Origin: Olsenella urininfantis
GTDB taxonomy: Bacteria > Actinomycetota > Coriobacteriia > Coriobacteriales > Atopobiaceae
NCBI RefSeq assembly: GCF_900155635.1
Contig: NZ_LT732540.1
Coordinates: forward strand, 1,606,003 to 1,670,002
Reading direction: 5' to 3'
DNA length: 64,000 nt
Position 1 is the stretch's first letter, and each line of letters begins with the position of its first letter. Positions 8,451-16,484 of the stretch are shown here, piece by piece. The position numbers and the translations under genes are program-made. The notes beneath the pieces were generated by a model. The model was not told where the DNA came from and did not search any database. It worked only from the letters and a program-made list of their open reading frames with translations.

Positions 8451-8779
8451 CTTCAAACCCTCCTGGGATTACCTCTTTAGAGCCAATAGCGTCAAGCCAT
8501 AAGATTGTAGGGGTCACCATCATGGGCTGTCAAATAAAGCTCAGCTAGATACCACAAATCATTCGCCCAGGGGGATGCCAGATCACACACAGACGGCACG
8601 GGGCCGCTTTCGTCTACGCCCAAGATGAAAGAATAGTCCTATGAATGCCTGAATAAATAGCAGCTCATGCTAAGATTCATTCGCTGTCTGAATTTTCATT
8701 CTTATATGGTTATCAACAATAAGTCACCATTGTTGAAATCTTTCTTTCAGATGAAATTTCAGATGAATGGTTTTCATCA
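8451..8779. other. rpmH-GHKL gene intergenic region, left part of the origin
   Basis: This is a divergent gap of about 330 bases that is AT-rich toward its right end. It contains TTATCAACA at 8710-8718, one base off the canonical DnaA box TTATCCACA, and TGTTGAAAT at 8731-8739, whose complement ATTTCAACA matches other boxes in the window. It must also hold the rpmH promoter. I read it as the left half of a bipartite oriC. Confidence 0.6.
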
Positions 8780-9781
8780 ATGAAGGAACGTTGTCGAAAA
8801 GGGCGGCTGGACGAGGGCATGGTCAGGGACTTCTACCCCTTTGTGGAGAAACAGCAAAGGGAAAGGCAGGAGGGTGGAGAGTCCCCCGTTGGGCTCGAGG
8901 TCCACCATCCCGCGCGCATCGCGGTATACGACGACGCGGCAGCGGCGCCGCGCGTCGTTTTGATAGAGCCGCAGGAGGTCAGGCCCTACCTGGAAGAGAT
9001 AACGCAGACCGTCGCCCGGCTCGCAAAGGAGCAGGGAGGGAGTATTCCCTTCATGGTCATCCGCGAAATCGTGGAGAACTTCATCCATGCGTATTTCATC
9101 CAGCCGACGATCAGCATCCTCGATGACGGAAACACCATTCGCTTCTCAGACCAAGGGCCAGGAATCAGGGAGAAGCCCCGCGCGCTTGAGTATGGGACCA
9201 GCTCTGCCACGGAGGAGATGCGACAATTCATTCGCGGGGTCGGCTCAGGGCTCCCCTATGTTCAGCAGTACATGTCCGATAAGGGCGGGTCTCTTACCAT
9301 AGAGGACAACATGTCAGGCGGCACTGTGGTGACCATCTCCACCTTCGCAAAGGAGGAGGACGGGGACACGGGCGAGACGCCCTTTTCCCAGGTCCCGCAG
9401 GCGGTGCCGGCAATGCAATATCCCACCTACGCCTGGCCCGGATACACGAACGTCCACGGGTACATCACCCCAGCACCGCCCGTCCCACAGCAAATGCCAG
9501 GCATGACATACCAGCCTCGGCGGCCCCAGGCACAGCCGGTGGCCATGGCTCCACAGGCAGGCATGCATATCAGCGAGCGCGGGTTGAAGATCTTGCAGTA
9601 CCTGCGCGACCACGAGAGCGTGGGCCCATCTGCTCTCCAGCGCATCTACGGTGCCTCCCAGCCAACCTGGTCAAGGGAACTGGCAATCCTCGATGAGCTC
9701 GGCTTGGTGGTCAAGAGGAAGGGCGAGCAAAAGAGGCGCCTCTCGGCTGCGGGCGAGGTCTACGTCCAATCGTTCTCGTAA
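8780..9781 (+). CDS. GHKL-type ATPase with C-terminal winged helix, adjacent to dnaA
   Basis: The 333-residue protein has a histidine-kinase-like ATP-binding fold: N box REIVENFIHA (95-104), G1 DQGPGI (124-129), G2 GVGSGLPYV (153-161), and GGTVVTIS (about 180-187). A Pro/Gln-rich linker (about 200-265) leads to a winged-helix-like end (GPSALQRIYGASQPTWSREL and following beta wing). No dimerisation/phosphoacceptor histidine domain is seen, so it is not a standard sensor kinase. No Shine-Dalgarno precedes the ATG at 8780; ATG 8819 is an alternative. A DnaA-box-like 9-mer overlaps its 5' end. Position and DNA-binding tail suggest a regulator of origin or dnaA activity. This is an inference. Confidence 0.8.
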   Translation: MKERCRKGRLDEGMVRDFYPFVEKQQRERQEGGESPVGLEVHHPARIAVYDDAAAAPRVVLIEPQEVRPYLEEITQTVARLAKEQGGSIPFMVIREIVENFIHAYFIQPTISILDDGNTIRFSDQGPGIREKPRALEYGTSSATEEMRQFIRGVGSGLPYVQQYMSDKGGSLTIEDNMSGGTVVTISTFAKEEDGDTGETPFSQVPQAVPAMQYPTYAWPGYTNVHGYITPAPPVPQQMPGMTYQPRRPQAQPVAMAPQAGMHISERGLKILQYLRDHESVGPSALQRIYGASQPTWSRELAILDELGLVVKRKGEQKRRLSAAGEVYVQSFS

Positions 9782-9836
9782 CCTCTTCGAGGGGCCCCGT
9801 ACGCGGCCGCCGTCACCCACAATCAGGTTTTCATCA

Positions 9837-9842
9837 TATAAT
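9837..9842 (+). promoter_or_regulatory. perfect -10 hexamer upstream of dnaA
   Basis: TATAAT lies at 9837-9842, only 2 bases before the first in-frame ATG (9845). Transcription from it would begin near 9849, inside the longer dnaA reading frame, which favours the downstream ATG at 9881. A convincing -35 is not visible 17 bases upstream. Confidence 0.5.
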
Positions 9843-9880
9843 GGATGAACTTTTCAACACTCCAACAATGCTGGGGCAAC

Positions 9881-11398
9881 ATGACGCAGACAAAAGACGA
9901 CGCCGAGGTACTCTGGGGCGACGTGCTCGGGCTTCTCGCAGCGCAGCAGATCGCACCATCAGTTCTCGCTATGCTCAGGAGTTGTGCCGCACGGGAATTT
10001 GACGGCCAGACCCTGACCATAGCAACGTCCATGGGGTTCGCTCAGAGGAAGATTCAGCAGCAGGCCAAGCTCATCGAGGGTTGCCTCGAGATGGCGGCGT
10101 TTCAGCACGTTGACCTTGCGGTCGCCCTTGAGAAGGACGCGCTGTCAGAGCCCATCGAGACCAACTCCACCCTCAGCGAGGAGGAGCTCGGCCACCTGGC
10201 TCGCAAGGTCTCCCCACAAGCGACGCCAATCCAACGGAACATCATGCCCACCTCAGCCGTGACGCACGCCACCCAGCAGGTCAGCAGGGACTTTCTCCCG
10301 GACATCGACGCCATTGAAGACTCGAGGCTGACCTTTGACCGCTTCATAGCCGGCGAGGAGAACATGCTCGCCTACGACGCGGCCAAGCAGGTGGCGAACG
10401 GAGAGAACACCAACTACAACCCCCTCTTCATCTACGGGAAGAGCGGACTGGGCAAGACCCACCTCCTGAGGGCAATCCAGAACTACATCGTCCTAAATGA
10501 CCCGACGCGTCTGTGCGTCTACCGCACCGCAGCCGAGTTCGTCGAGGAATATCGCGTGGCGTGGAACGACAAGTCTGCGACAGCGCGCTCCATCTTCTCG
10601 AACAACTACCAGAATATCGATGTGCTCATCATTGACGACGTGCAGAACATGCGCACGGCTGCCGGATCCATCAGCTTCTTCTTCGATACCTTCAACGCGC
10701 TCATGGCGCGAGGAAAGCAGATCGTCTGCGCCGCAGACCGCTCACCGTTGCAGCTGGGTATGGGCGACAGCAAGTTTGACGAGAGGGTGACCAGCCGCAT
10801 GGACTCAGGTGCGAGCGTCCCCATCCAGGTGCCCGACTACGAGCTCAAGCTCAACCTCATAAACGCGTTCTACGAGCGCATGAAGCAAGATGCCGAGAGG
10901 GACCACATCCCCGGGCTGGAGGGGAGCATCCCCGACGACATGAGGAAGCTCATGGCCGAGCGGTCGGGAACCAACATCCGTGTCATCGAGGGCTTCGTCC
11001 ACACCTGCCTGCTCGAGGCCGGAAGGCGACAGAAGAGGGGAGAGTCACTCGGGAGAGAGGACGTGATACGTCTGGCCACGGCGAAGTGGCCCGCAGGGCA
11101 GAAGACCATCACCGTCGAGCATATCCAGAAGGCCGTCGAGGGCTACTACGACATCTCCCACGCCGACCTCGTGGGGTCGAAGCGCAACAAGGAGCTCATG
11201 GAACCCCGTCACGTGGGCATCTGGCTCACCCGCGAGCTTACCGAGAACACCCTGGCGGACATCGGCAAGAAGTTTGGCGGACGAAGCCATGCCACCGTGA
11301 AGCACAGCATCGCATGGGTCGATGGCTCACGGAAGGAGGACCGGCTCTTCCACGATCGCGTCGAGACGCTCAAGGACGGCATCTCAAGCAGCGAGTGA
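9881..11398 (+). CDS. dnaA: chromosomal replication initiator DnaA
   Basis: This AAA+ initiator binds DnaA boxes and melts the origin. It contains Walker A YGKSGLGKTHLL (GKSG where most DnaA proteins have GGVG), Walker B VLIIDDVQNM, and the C-terminal DNA-binding signature GGRSHATVKHSI. From ATG 9881 the protein is 505 residues; an in-frame ATG at 9845 would add 12 residues. The 9881 start is preferred because TATAAT sits directly before 9845. A DnaA-box-like 9-mer (9851-9859) lies in the leader, consistent with autoregulation. Confidence 0.93.
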   Translation: MTQTKDDAEVLWGDVLGLLAAQQIAPSVLAMLRSCAAREFDGQTLTIATSMGFAQRKIQQQAKLIEGCLEMAAFQHVDLAVALEKDALSEPIETNSTLSEEELGHLARKVSPQATPIQRNIMPTSAVTHATQQVSRDFLPDIDAIEDSRLTFDRFIAGEENMLAYDAAKQVANGENTNYNPLFIYGKSGLGKTHLLRAIQNYIVLNDPTRLCVYRTAAEFVEEYRVAWNDKSATARSIFSNNYQNIDVLIIDDVQNMRTAAGSISFFFDTFNALMARGKQIVCAADRSPLQLGMGDSKFDERVTSRMDSGASVPIQVPDYELKLNLINAFYERMKQDAERDHIPGLEGSIPDDMRKLMAERSGTNIRVIEGFVHTCLLEAGRRQKRGESLGREDVIRLATAKWPAGQKTITVEHIQKAVEGYYDISHADLVGSKRNKELMEPRHVGIWLTRELTENTLADIGKKFGGRSHATVKHSIAWVDGSRKEDRLFHDRVETLKDGISSSE

Positions 11399-11638
11399 TC
11401 TTGTCGAATCTTCGGTTGAAAGCTTGTATCTTCCCTTCGAAAAGTCCATGCCTGCTGTAGAAGATGTTTTCAACAGACCCGACAGTGTTGCTTTCGTAGA
11501 AAGTGAAGCGAGAGAAAATTAGCGGAAAAATCAGTCTCTACCTGCATGGATGGTCAGTTGTTATCATTTCGACAGCAACTATAGATAGAAGAGTATTTAT
11601 TTAAATATAAGTACTAATACTTTATAGGGAGCGCCCAC
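11399..11638. other. oriC: dnaA-dnaN intergenic region, probable oriC with unwinding element
   Basis: Two DnaA-box-like 9-mers occur: TTTTCAACA at 11467-11475 and ATTTCGACA at 11566-11574. Partial matches lie near 11402 and 11414. Downstream is a strongly AT-rich block (about 11590-11626, built of ATTTATTTAAATATAAG-type sequence), a good candidate for the duplex unwinding element. The order boxes, AT-rich block, dnaN resembles the Bacillus-type origin. Confidence 0.7.
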
Positions 11639-12742
11639 ATGAAGTTTTCAGTAAGCCAGTCTTCCCTCTCCAAGGCCCTCGCGGTGGTGTCGAAGGGCAT
11701 GGCCTCCAACTCCACCCTTCCCATCCTCTCGGGCATCTACATCAAGGCCGAGTCCGGTGTCCTGGAGTTCCAGACCACGGACCTCACCATCTCGGTGCGG
11801 CACAGGATCGCGGCCAATGTCGAAGAGTCAGGAGCCAGCATCGTTTCGGGAAAGCTCCTGTCCAACATAGTCAAGAACCTCCCCGACGCGGCGGTGTCTT
11901 TCGAGGAGAGCGACCATGCGATGCTCATCGAGTGTGGCAAGTCACATTACCGCCTGAACACCCTCGACGCCTCAGATTTCCCCGAGTTTCCCCAGTACCA
12001 GCTCGAGCGGTCGATAGAGCTGCCCAGCGCGCTCCTCTCCGAGATGGTGGACAAGGTCTATAAGGTCACCTCGAAGGACAGCTCGCGGCCCGTTCTCTCG
12101 GGCATCCTGCTCTCCGTGGAAGAGAACACCATCCGTCTCGTGGCAACCGACTCGTATCGACTTGCCGTGTGTGACTCCAACACCGAGACCAGTTCCTCGG
12201 ACGAGGCGTTCCAGGCCATCGTCGCGGGCACCATCTTCCATGACGTGCTGACTCTTCCCTCCATGACGGAGACCATCCTCATCGGCACCTCCTCCACTCA
12301 GGTCGTCTTCTCATTTGGGGACACCACGTACGTGTCACGCAGGATTGACGGCAACTTCCCTGACTACAAGGTCCTGCTGCCGCCCAGCTGCAGCAGCTCG
12401 GTGAAGGTCGACGTGGCCCAGTTCTCCGCCGCCCTCAAGCGCGTGTCCGTCATCGCCCTCACCAACCCCTCCGTGCACTTTGACATCGACGCTGACGGGA
12501 AGATGATGAAACTCTCCGCCTCGGCCCCCGACCAGGGGGAGTCTGCGGAGTACCTGCCTGTCGAGGTGGAGGGCGAGTCCGTGTCCATCGCGCTCAACTA
12601 CCACTACGTCTTCGACTGCGTGAACGCTGCCTCAAGCGAGAAGGAGCTGACGCTTGAGCTGCAGAGTGCCATGAAGCCCGGCATCTTCAAATCATACTCA
12701 AAGATTAACTACCTCTACCTGCTCATGCCTGTCTGGCGGTAG
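11639..12742 (+). CDS. dnaN: DNA polymerase III beta sliding clamp
   Basis: This 367-residue ring clamp tethers polymerase III. It begins MKFSVSQSSLSKALAVVSKG and contains VRLVATDSYRLAVCD and the C-terminal LYLLMPVW, close to the usual end ..YLLMPVR. GGGAG lies 8 bases before the ATG. The recF gene follows 3 bases after the stop. Confidence 0.96.
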   Translation: MKFSVSQSSLSKALAVVSKGMASNSTLPILSGIYIKAESGVLEFQTTDLTISVRHRIAANVEESGASIVSGKLLSNIVKNLPDAAVSFEESDHAMLIECGKSHYRLNTLDASDFPEFPQYQLERSIELPSALLSEMVDKVYKVTSKDSSRPVLSGILLSVEENTIRLVATDSYRLAVCDSNTETSSSDEAFQAIVAGTIFHDVLTLPSMTETILIGTSSTQVVFSFGDTTYVSRRIDGNFPDYKVLLPPSCSSSVKVDVAQFSAALKRVSVIALTNPSVHFDIDADGKMMKLSASAPDQGESAEYLPVEVEGESVSIALNYHYVFDCVNAASSEKELTLELQSAMKPGIFKSYSKINYLYLLMPVWR

Positions 12743-12745
12743 TCC

Positions 12746-13834
12746 GTGGGACTTCTGGCAAGAAGGCTCGCACTCAGGAACTGGAGGAACTTCGGCGAGA
12801 GGTCAATTGACCTCTCGCCGGGCATGACCATTCTCTGTGGACGCAACGCAGTTGGTAAGACGAACTCGGTCGAGGCCCTCCAGCTCCTGACCGCCGGTTC
12901 GTCGTTCAGAAACCCTAGACCCCAGGAGCTGGTGCGCGAGGGATGCGATAGGGCCAGGGCGTCGCTTGCCCTTGCCGGTGACGGTCGCGTGATTGACGTG
13001 AGTTGCGACATCGCCGCCGGCCGGCGGCGCTATACCAGAAACGACAAGCCAGCGACCCCAGGCGAGCTGCCGCAGGACCTCATGAGCGTCCTCTTCAACC
13101 CCGACGACCTCAGCTTCGTCAAGCGCGGCGCCTCATACAGAAGGGACGAGCTCGACGGATTCGCCCGTCAGGCCAATGCGGGCTACTCACGGCTGCTCTC
13201 GGCCTATGGCCGCGCTGTGGAGCAGCGCAATCGTCTCCTCAGGGAAGATAACCTCGACCTCGGTCTTCTGGAGGCGTGGGACGCCTCCCTCGCCCGCGGC
13301 GGCGCGGCCCTCCTGCATGCTCGATGCCGCCTGTTCGAGAGGCTGCGACTGGTGATCGTCTCGTCCTACGAAAGCATCTGCCCAGGGGAGCGCCTTGCCT
13401 GCTCATATGAGTCCAGCTTGGGGAAGGAGGTCATGAGCCTCGGCAGGGACGAGCTCCAGGACCTTTTCCTCGCGCGACTCGAGGAGCTGCGCGGCGAGGA
13501 GCTGCGGCGTGGGCAGACCCTCATAGGGCCTCAGAGGGACGACCTTTGCTTCACCATCGACGGCCGCGACGCGCGGACCTTCGGGTCGCAGGGACAGCAG
13601 CGCTCGGTGGTGCTGGCCTGGAAGATGGCCGAGGTGGAGTTGGCGCACCAGATAGTGGGGCAGATGCCGCTGCTGCTGCTCGACGACGTCATGAGCGAGC
13701 TTGACTCCGGTCGCGGGGACAGCATGACAAGGTTCGTGCAGCGCGGCATACAGACCGTTGTCACTACCACCAACCTGGGATACTTCCCCCAGGACCTCCT
13801 GGACGCCGCAGAGGTGGTGAGCATCGGTGAGTGA
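12746..13834 (+). CDS. recF: DNA replication and repair protein RecF
   Basis: This SMC-like ATPase helps load RecA at gapped DNA. It shows LALRNWRNFGE at the N-terminus, Walker A LCGRNAVGKTN, the signature GSQGQQRSVVLAWKMAE and Walker B LLLLDDVMSELD. The length of 362 residues is usual. The GTG start directly after the dnaN stop lacks a ribosome site, so it probably depends on translational coupling. It overlaps the next gene. Confidence 0.94.
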   Translation: MGLLARRLALRNWRNFGERSIDLSPGMTILCGRNAVGKTNSVEALQLLTAGSSFRNPRPQELVREGCDRARASLALAGDGRVIDVSCDIAAGRRRYTRNDKPATPGELPQDLMSVLFNPDDLSFVKRGASYRRDELDGFARQANAGYSRLLSAYGRAVEQRNRLLREDNLDLGLLEAWDASLARGGAALLHARCRLFERLRLVIVSSYESICPGERLACSYESSLGKEVMSLGRDELQDLFLARLEELRGEELRRGQTLIGPQRDDLCFTIDGRDARTFGSQGQQRSVVLAWKMAEVELAHQIVGQMPLLLLDDVMSELDSGRGDSMTRFVQRGIQTVVTTTNLGYFPQDLLDAAEVVSIGE

Positions 13835-14363
13835 CTGGGCGGACATGAGAGGGCCTTCCGGCGAGAGGGGCGCTCCCGTGGCGGTGTCCGCGCTCATGGG
13901 CTCCCTCATAACGGACGAGCTTGCGGGGCGCATGGGTGCCAATCAGAGGGCCGCTCTGCTTTGGGCCCAGGCGAACGGGGACCGCGAGCGCCATCACACG
14001 ACGGGCGTGTTCCTCAAGAGGGGCGCCTGCGAGGTGCTTCCCCCCGTCCTCGGGGTGTATGTGGACTCCCATCCCATGCTCTCCGACTTCAGCGCGAACA
14101 AGGAGCTCTACCTGGCGCGGCTCAATGAGGCCGGCCTCGAGCTCTCCGGCATCGAGTTTCTTCTCTCGAAGACGGGGAAGAGAGCATCTCGCCAGGTTGA
14201 ACAGAGGGCTCCTCAGTCACTCGAACGGCCTCTTGGGGAGCTCACCGAGAGCGAGCTCCGTCGCGTCGAAGAGCTCTGCCAGGACCTTCCCGACAGGCTT
14301 CGCGGCCCAGCGTCCCGCGCGATGAGACTTTCTCTTATGAGGGGGAAGACGGGAAACGCCTAA
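13827..14363 (+). CDS. dciA: DciA-type helicase loader (DUF721 family)
   Basis: This 178-residue protein has an N-terminal DUF721/DciA-like fold (WAQANGDRERHHTTGVFLKRG, then VYVDSHPMLSDFSANKELYLARLN). The C-terminal half is variable and charged. DciA is the ancestral loader of the replicative helicase DnaB in bacteria lacking DnaC or DnaI. The GTG start overlaps the recF stop by 8 bases. A dnaB gene is present at 27.8 kb and no dnaC/dnaI-like gene is seen here, which fits. Confidence 0.8.
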   Translation: MSDWADMRGPSGERGAPVAVSALMGSLITDELAGRMGANQRAALLWAQANGDRERHHTTGVFLKRGACEVLPPVLGVYVDSHPMLSDFSANKELYLARLNEAGLELSGIEFLLSKTGKRASRQVEQRAPQSLERPLGELTESELRRVEELCQDLPDRLRGPASRAMRLSLMRGKTGNA

Positions 14364-14522
14364 ATGAGCTGCTTTTTGAGAATGGCGCAAAAACTGCCCT
14401 CAGAAACGCTCAGCTAAGGTTTTGCATATCATGATTCGCCTTTTTTAATGCAGTCCGAGCAGAAGAAACCCCCAGTGGTCTACACTGAATTCGTCTCTAC
14501 TTTTTTGTAAGAGAGGAATCAA

Positions 14523-16469
14523 GTGGCAAAGAAGGAAAGCAACTACGGCGGAAACGAGATCAAGGTCCTCGAGGGCCTGGACCCCGTCCGCAAGCGTCCT
14601 GGCATGTACATCGGAACCACGTCGTCCGCTGGCCTGCATCACCTGGTGTGGGAGATCGTGGACAACTCCGTGGACGAGGCCATGGCGGGATTCTGCAACA
14701 GGATTCGCGTGACCGTCCATCCCGACAACTCCATCTCGGTCGAGGACAACGGACGAGGAATTCCCGTCGAGAAGCACCCACAGAAGAAGATCCCCACTCT
14801 CGAGGTCGTCCTCACGATCCTCCACGCCGGCGGGAAGTTTGACAACTCCGCTTACAAGGTCTCCGGCGGCCTTCATGGTGTGGGGATATCGGTCGTCAAT
14901 GCCCTCTCCAAGCGCCTGGTGGCAACCGTCAAGCGTGACGGGGGAATCTACCAGATGGAGTTCGCGCGTGGCAAGGTCACCAAGAAGATGGAGAGGATCG
15001 GAACGTCCAAGGCCACCGGCACCACCATCACATTCTGGCCAGACGACATGATCTTCGAGACCTGCGTGTACGACTTCGACACCCTGCGCGACCGCCTGCA
15101 GGAGACGGCCTTCCTCAATCGCAACCTCAAGATCTCCATCACGGACGAGCGCGAGCTCACCCCACGCAGCGAGGAGTTCTGCTACTCGGGCGGCATCGTC
15201 GACTTCGTCAAGTACCTGAACGAGGAGAAGTCCGTCCTCCCGGGCTGCTCCAAGCCCATATACATCTCCGGCGAGTCTGAGCCCGACGCCCCCATGAGCA
15301 CGAAGGGCGAGGTGGAGGTCTCGCTCCAGTGGAACAGCGGGTACTCGGAGACGGTCATGTCGTTTGCCAACGACATCTACACGGACGAGGGCGGCATGCA
15401 CCTCGAGGGCTTCCGCACCGCGCTGACCAAGACGGTCAACGACTACGCACGTGCGCACAAGCTCCTCAAGGAGAAGGACCCTAACCTCACGGGCGATGAC
15501 ATCCGCGAGGGCCTCACGGCGGTCATCTCTGTCAAGCTGCCAGATCCCCAGTTCGAGGGCCAGACCAAGGCAAAGCTCGGAAGCTCCTACATGCGCGCCC
15601 TCACCAACAAGATCGTCTCGGCGCGCCTCTCCGAGTACCTGGAGGAGCACCCCAACCAGGCCAAGGAGATCTTCAAGAAAGCATCTCAGGCGGCAAAGGG
15701 CCGCCTTGCCGCCCAGAAGGCCCGCCAGGCGACACGTCGCAAGGGGCTCCTCGAGAGCGCGGCGCTTCCCGGCAAGCTTGCGGACTGCTCGGTGCGCGAC
15801 GCCCAGATGACCGAGCTCTTCATTGTGGAGGGTGACTCCGCAGGCGGGTCCGCCAAGATGGCCCGCGACCGCTCCATCCAGGCCGTTCTGCCGCTGCGAG
15901 GCAAGATCCTCAACGTGGAGCGCGTGCAGGAGCACCGAGCCCTCTCCTCAGAGACCATCACATCGCTCATCACTGCCATTGGCACCGGTGTGGGGCCCGA
16001 GTTCAACATCGAGAAGGCGCGCTACCACAAGATCGTGATCATGACGGACGCCGACGTAGATGGCGCGCACATCCGCATACTCTTGCTCACCTTCTTCTAC
16101 CGCTACATGCGCCCCATGATCGAGGCGGGCTACATCTACGTTGCCCAGCCACCTCTCTACCAGCTCAAGCCCAAGGGCAAGAAGCGCGGAAAGTACCTCT
16201 ACACCGACGAGGAGCTGGCTCTTGAGGCCGAGAGGTACGAGGATTCCTCTCGCTACACGGTCCAGCGCTACAAGGGCCTGGGAGAGATGGACCCCGAGCA
16301 GCTCTGGGCCACCACCATGGAGCCCAAGAACCGCATCATGCTCAAGGTAAACATCGATGACGCCATGGCCGCGGAGCGCGCCGTCTCGAACCTCATGGGA
16401 ACGCAGGTCGAGAAGCGCAAGGACTTCATCCAGACCCATGCAAAAGACGTCCGCTTCCTCGACATCTAA
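14523..16469 (+). CDS. gyrB: DNA gyrase subunit B
   Basis: This 648-residue ATPase subunit of gyrase has the GHKL N-terminal domain (EIVDNSVDEAMAG, VEDNGRGIPV, GGLHGVGISVVNALS) and the TOPRIM region (EGDSAGGSAKMARDR, PLRGKILNVE, DADVDGAHIR). It begins with GTG, preceded by AGAGGA 7 bases upstream. It ends in the standard KDVRFLDI. The gap 14364-14522 is AT-rich and should contain its promoter. gyrA follows after 15 bases. Confidence 0.97.
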   Translation: MAKKESNYGGNEIKVLEGLDPVRKRPGMYIGTTSSAGLHHLVWEIVDNSVDEAMAGFCNRIRVTVHPDNSISVEDNGRGIPVEKHPQKKIPTLEVVLTILHAGGKFDNSAYKVSGGLHGVGISVVNALSKRLVATVKRDGGIYQMEFARGKVTKKMERIGTSKATGTTITFWPDDMIFETCVYDFDTLRDRLQETAFLNRNLKISITDERELTPRSEEFCYSGGIVDFVKYLNEEKSVLPGCSKPIYISGESEPDAPMSTKGEVEVSLQWNSGYSETVMSFANDIYTDEGGMHLEGFRTALTKTVNDYARAHKLLKEKDPNLTGDDIREGLTAVISVKLPDPQFEGQTKAKLGSSYMRALTNKIVSARLSEYLEEHPNQAKEIFKKASQAAKGRLAAQKARQATRRKGLLESAALPGKLADCSVRDAQMTELFIVEGDSAGGSAKMARDRSIQAVLPLRGKILNVERVQEHRALSSETITSLITAIGTGVGPEFNIEKARYHKIVIMTDADVDGAHIRILLLTFFYRYMRPMIEAGYIYVAQPPLYQLKPKGKKRGKYLYTDEELALEAERYEDSSRYTVQRYKGLGEMDPEQLWATTMEPKNRIMLKVNIDDAMAAERAVSNLMGTQVEKRKDFIQTHAKDVRFLDI

Positions 16470-16484
16470 GGAAAGGAAGACTCA

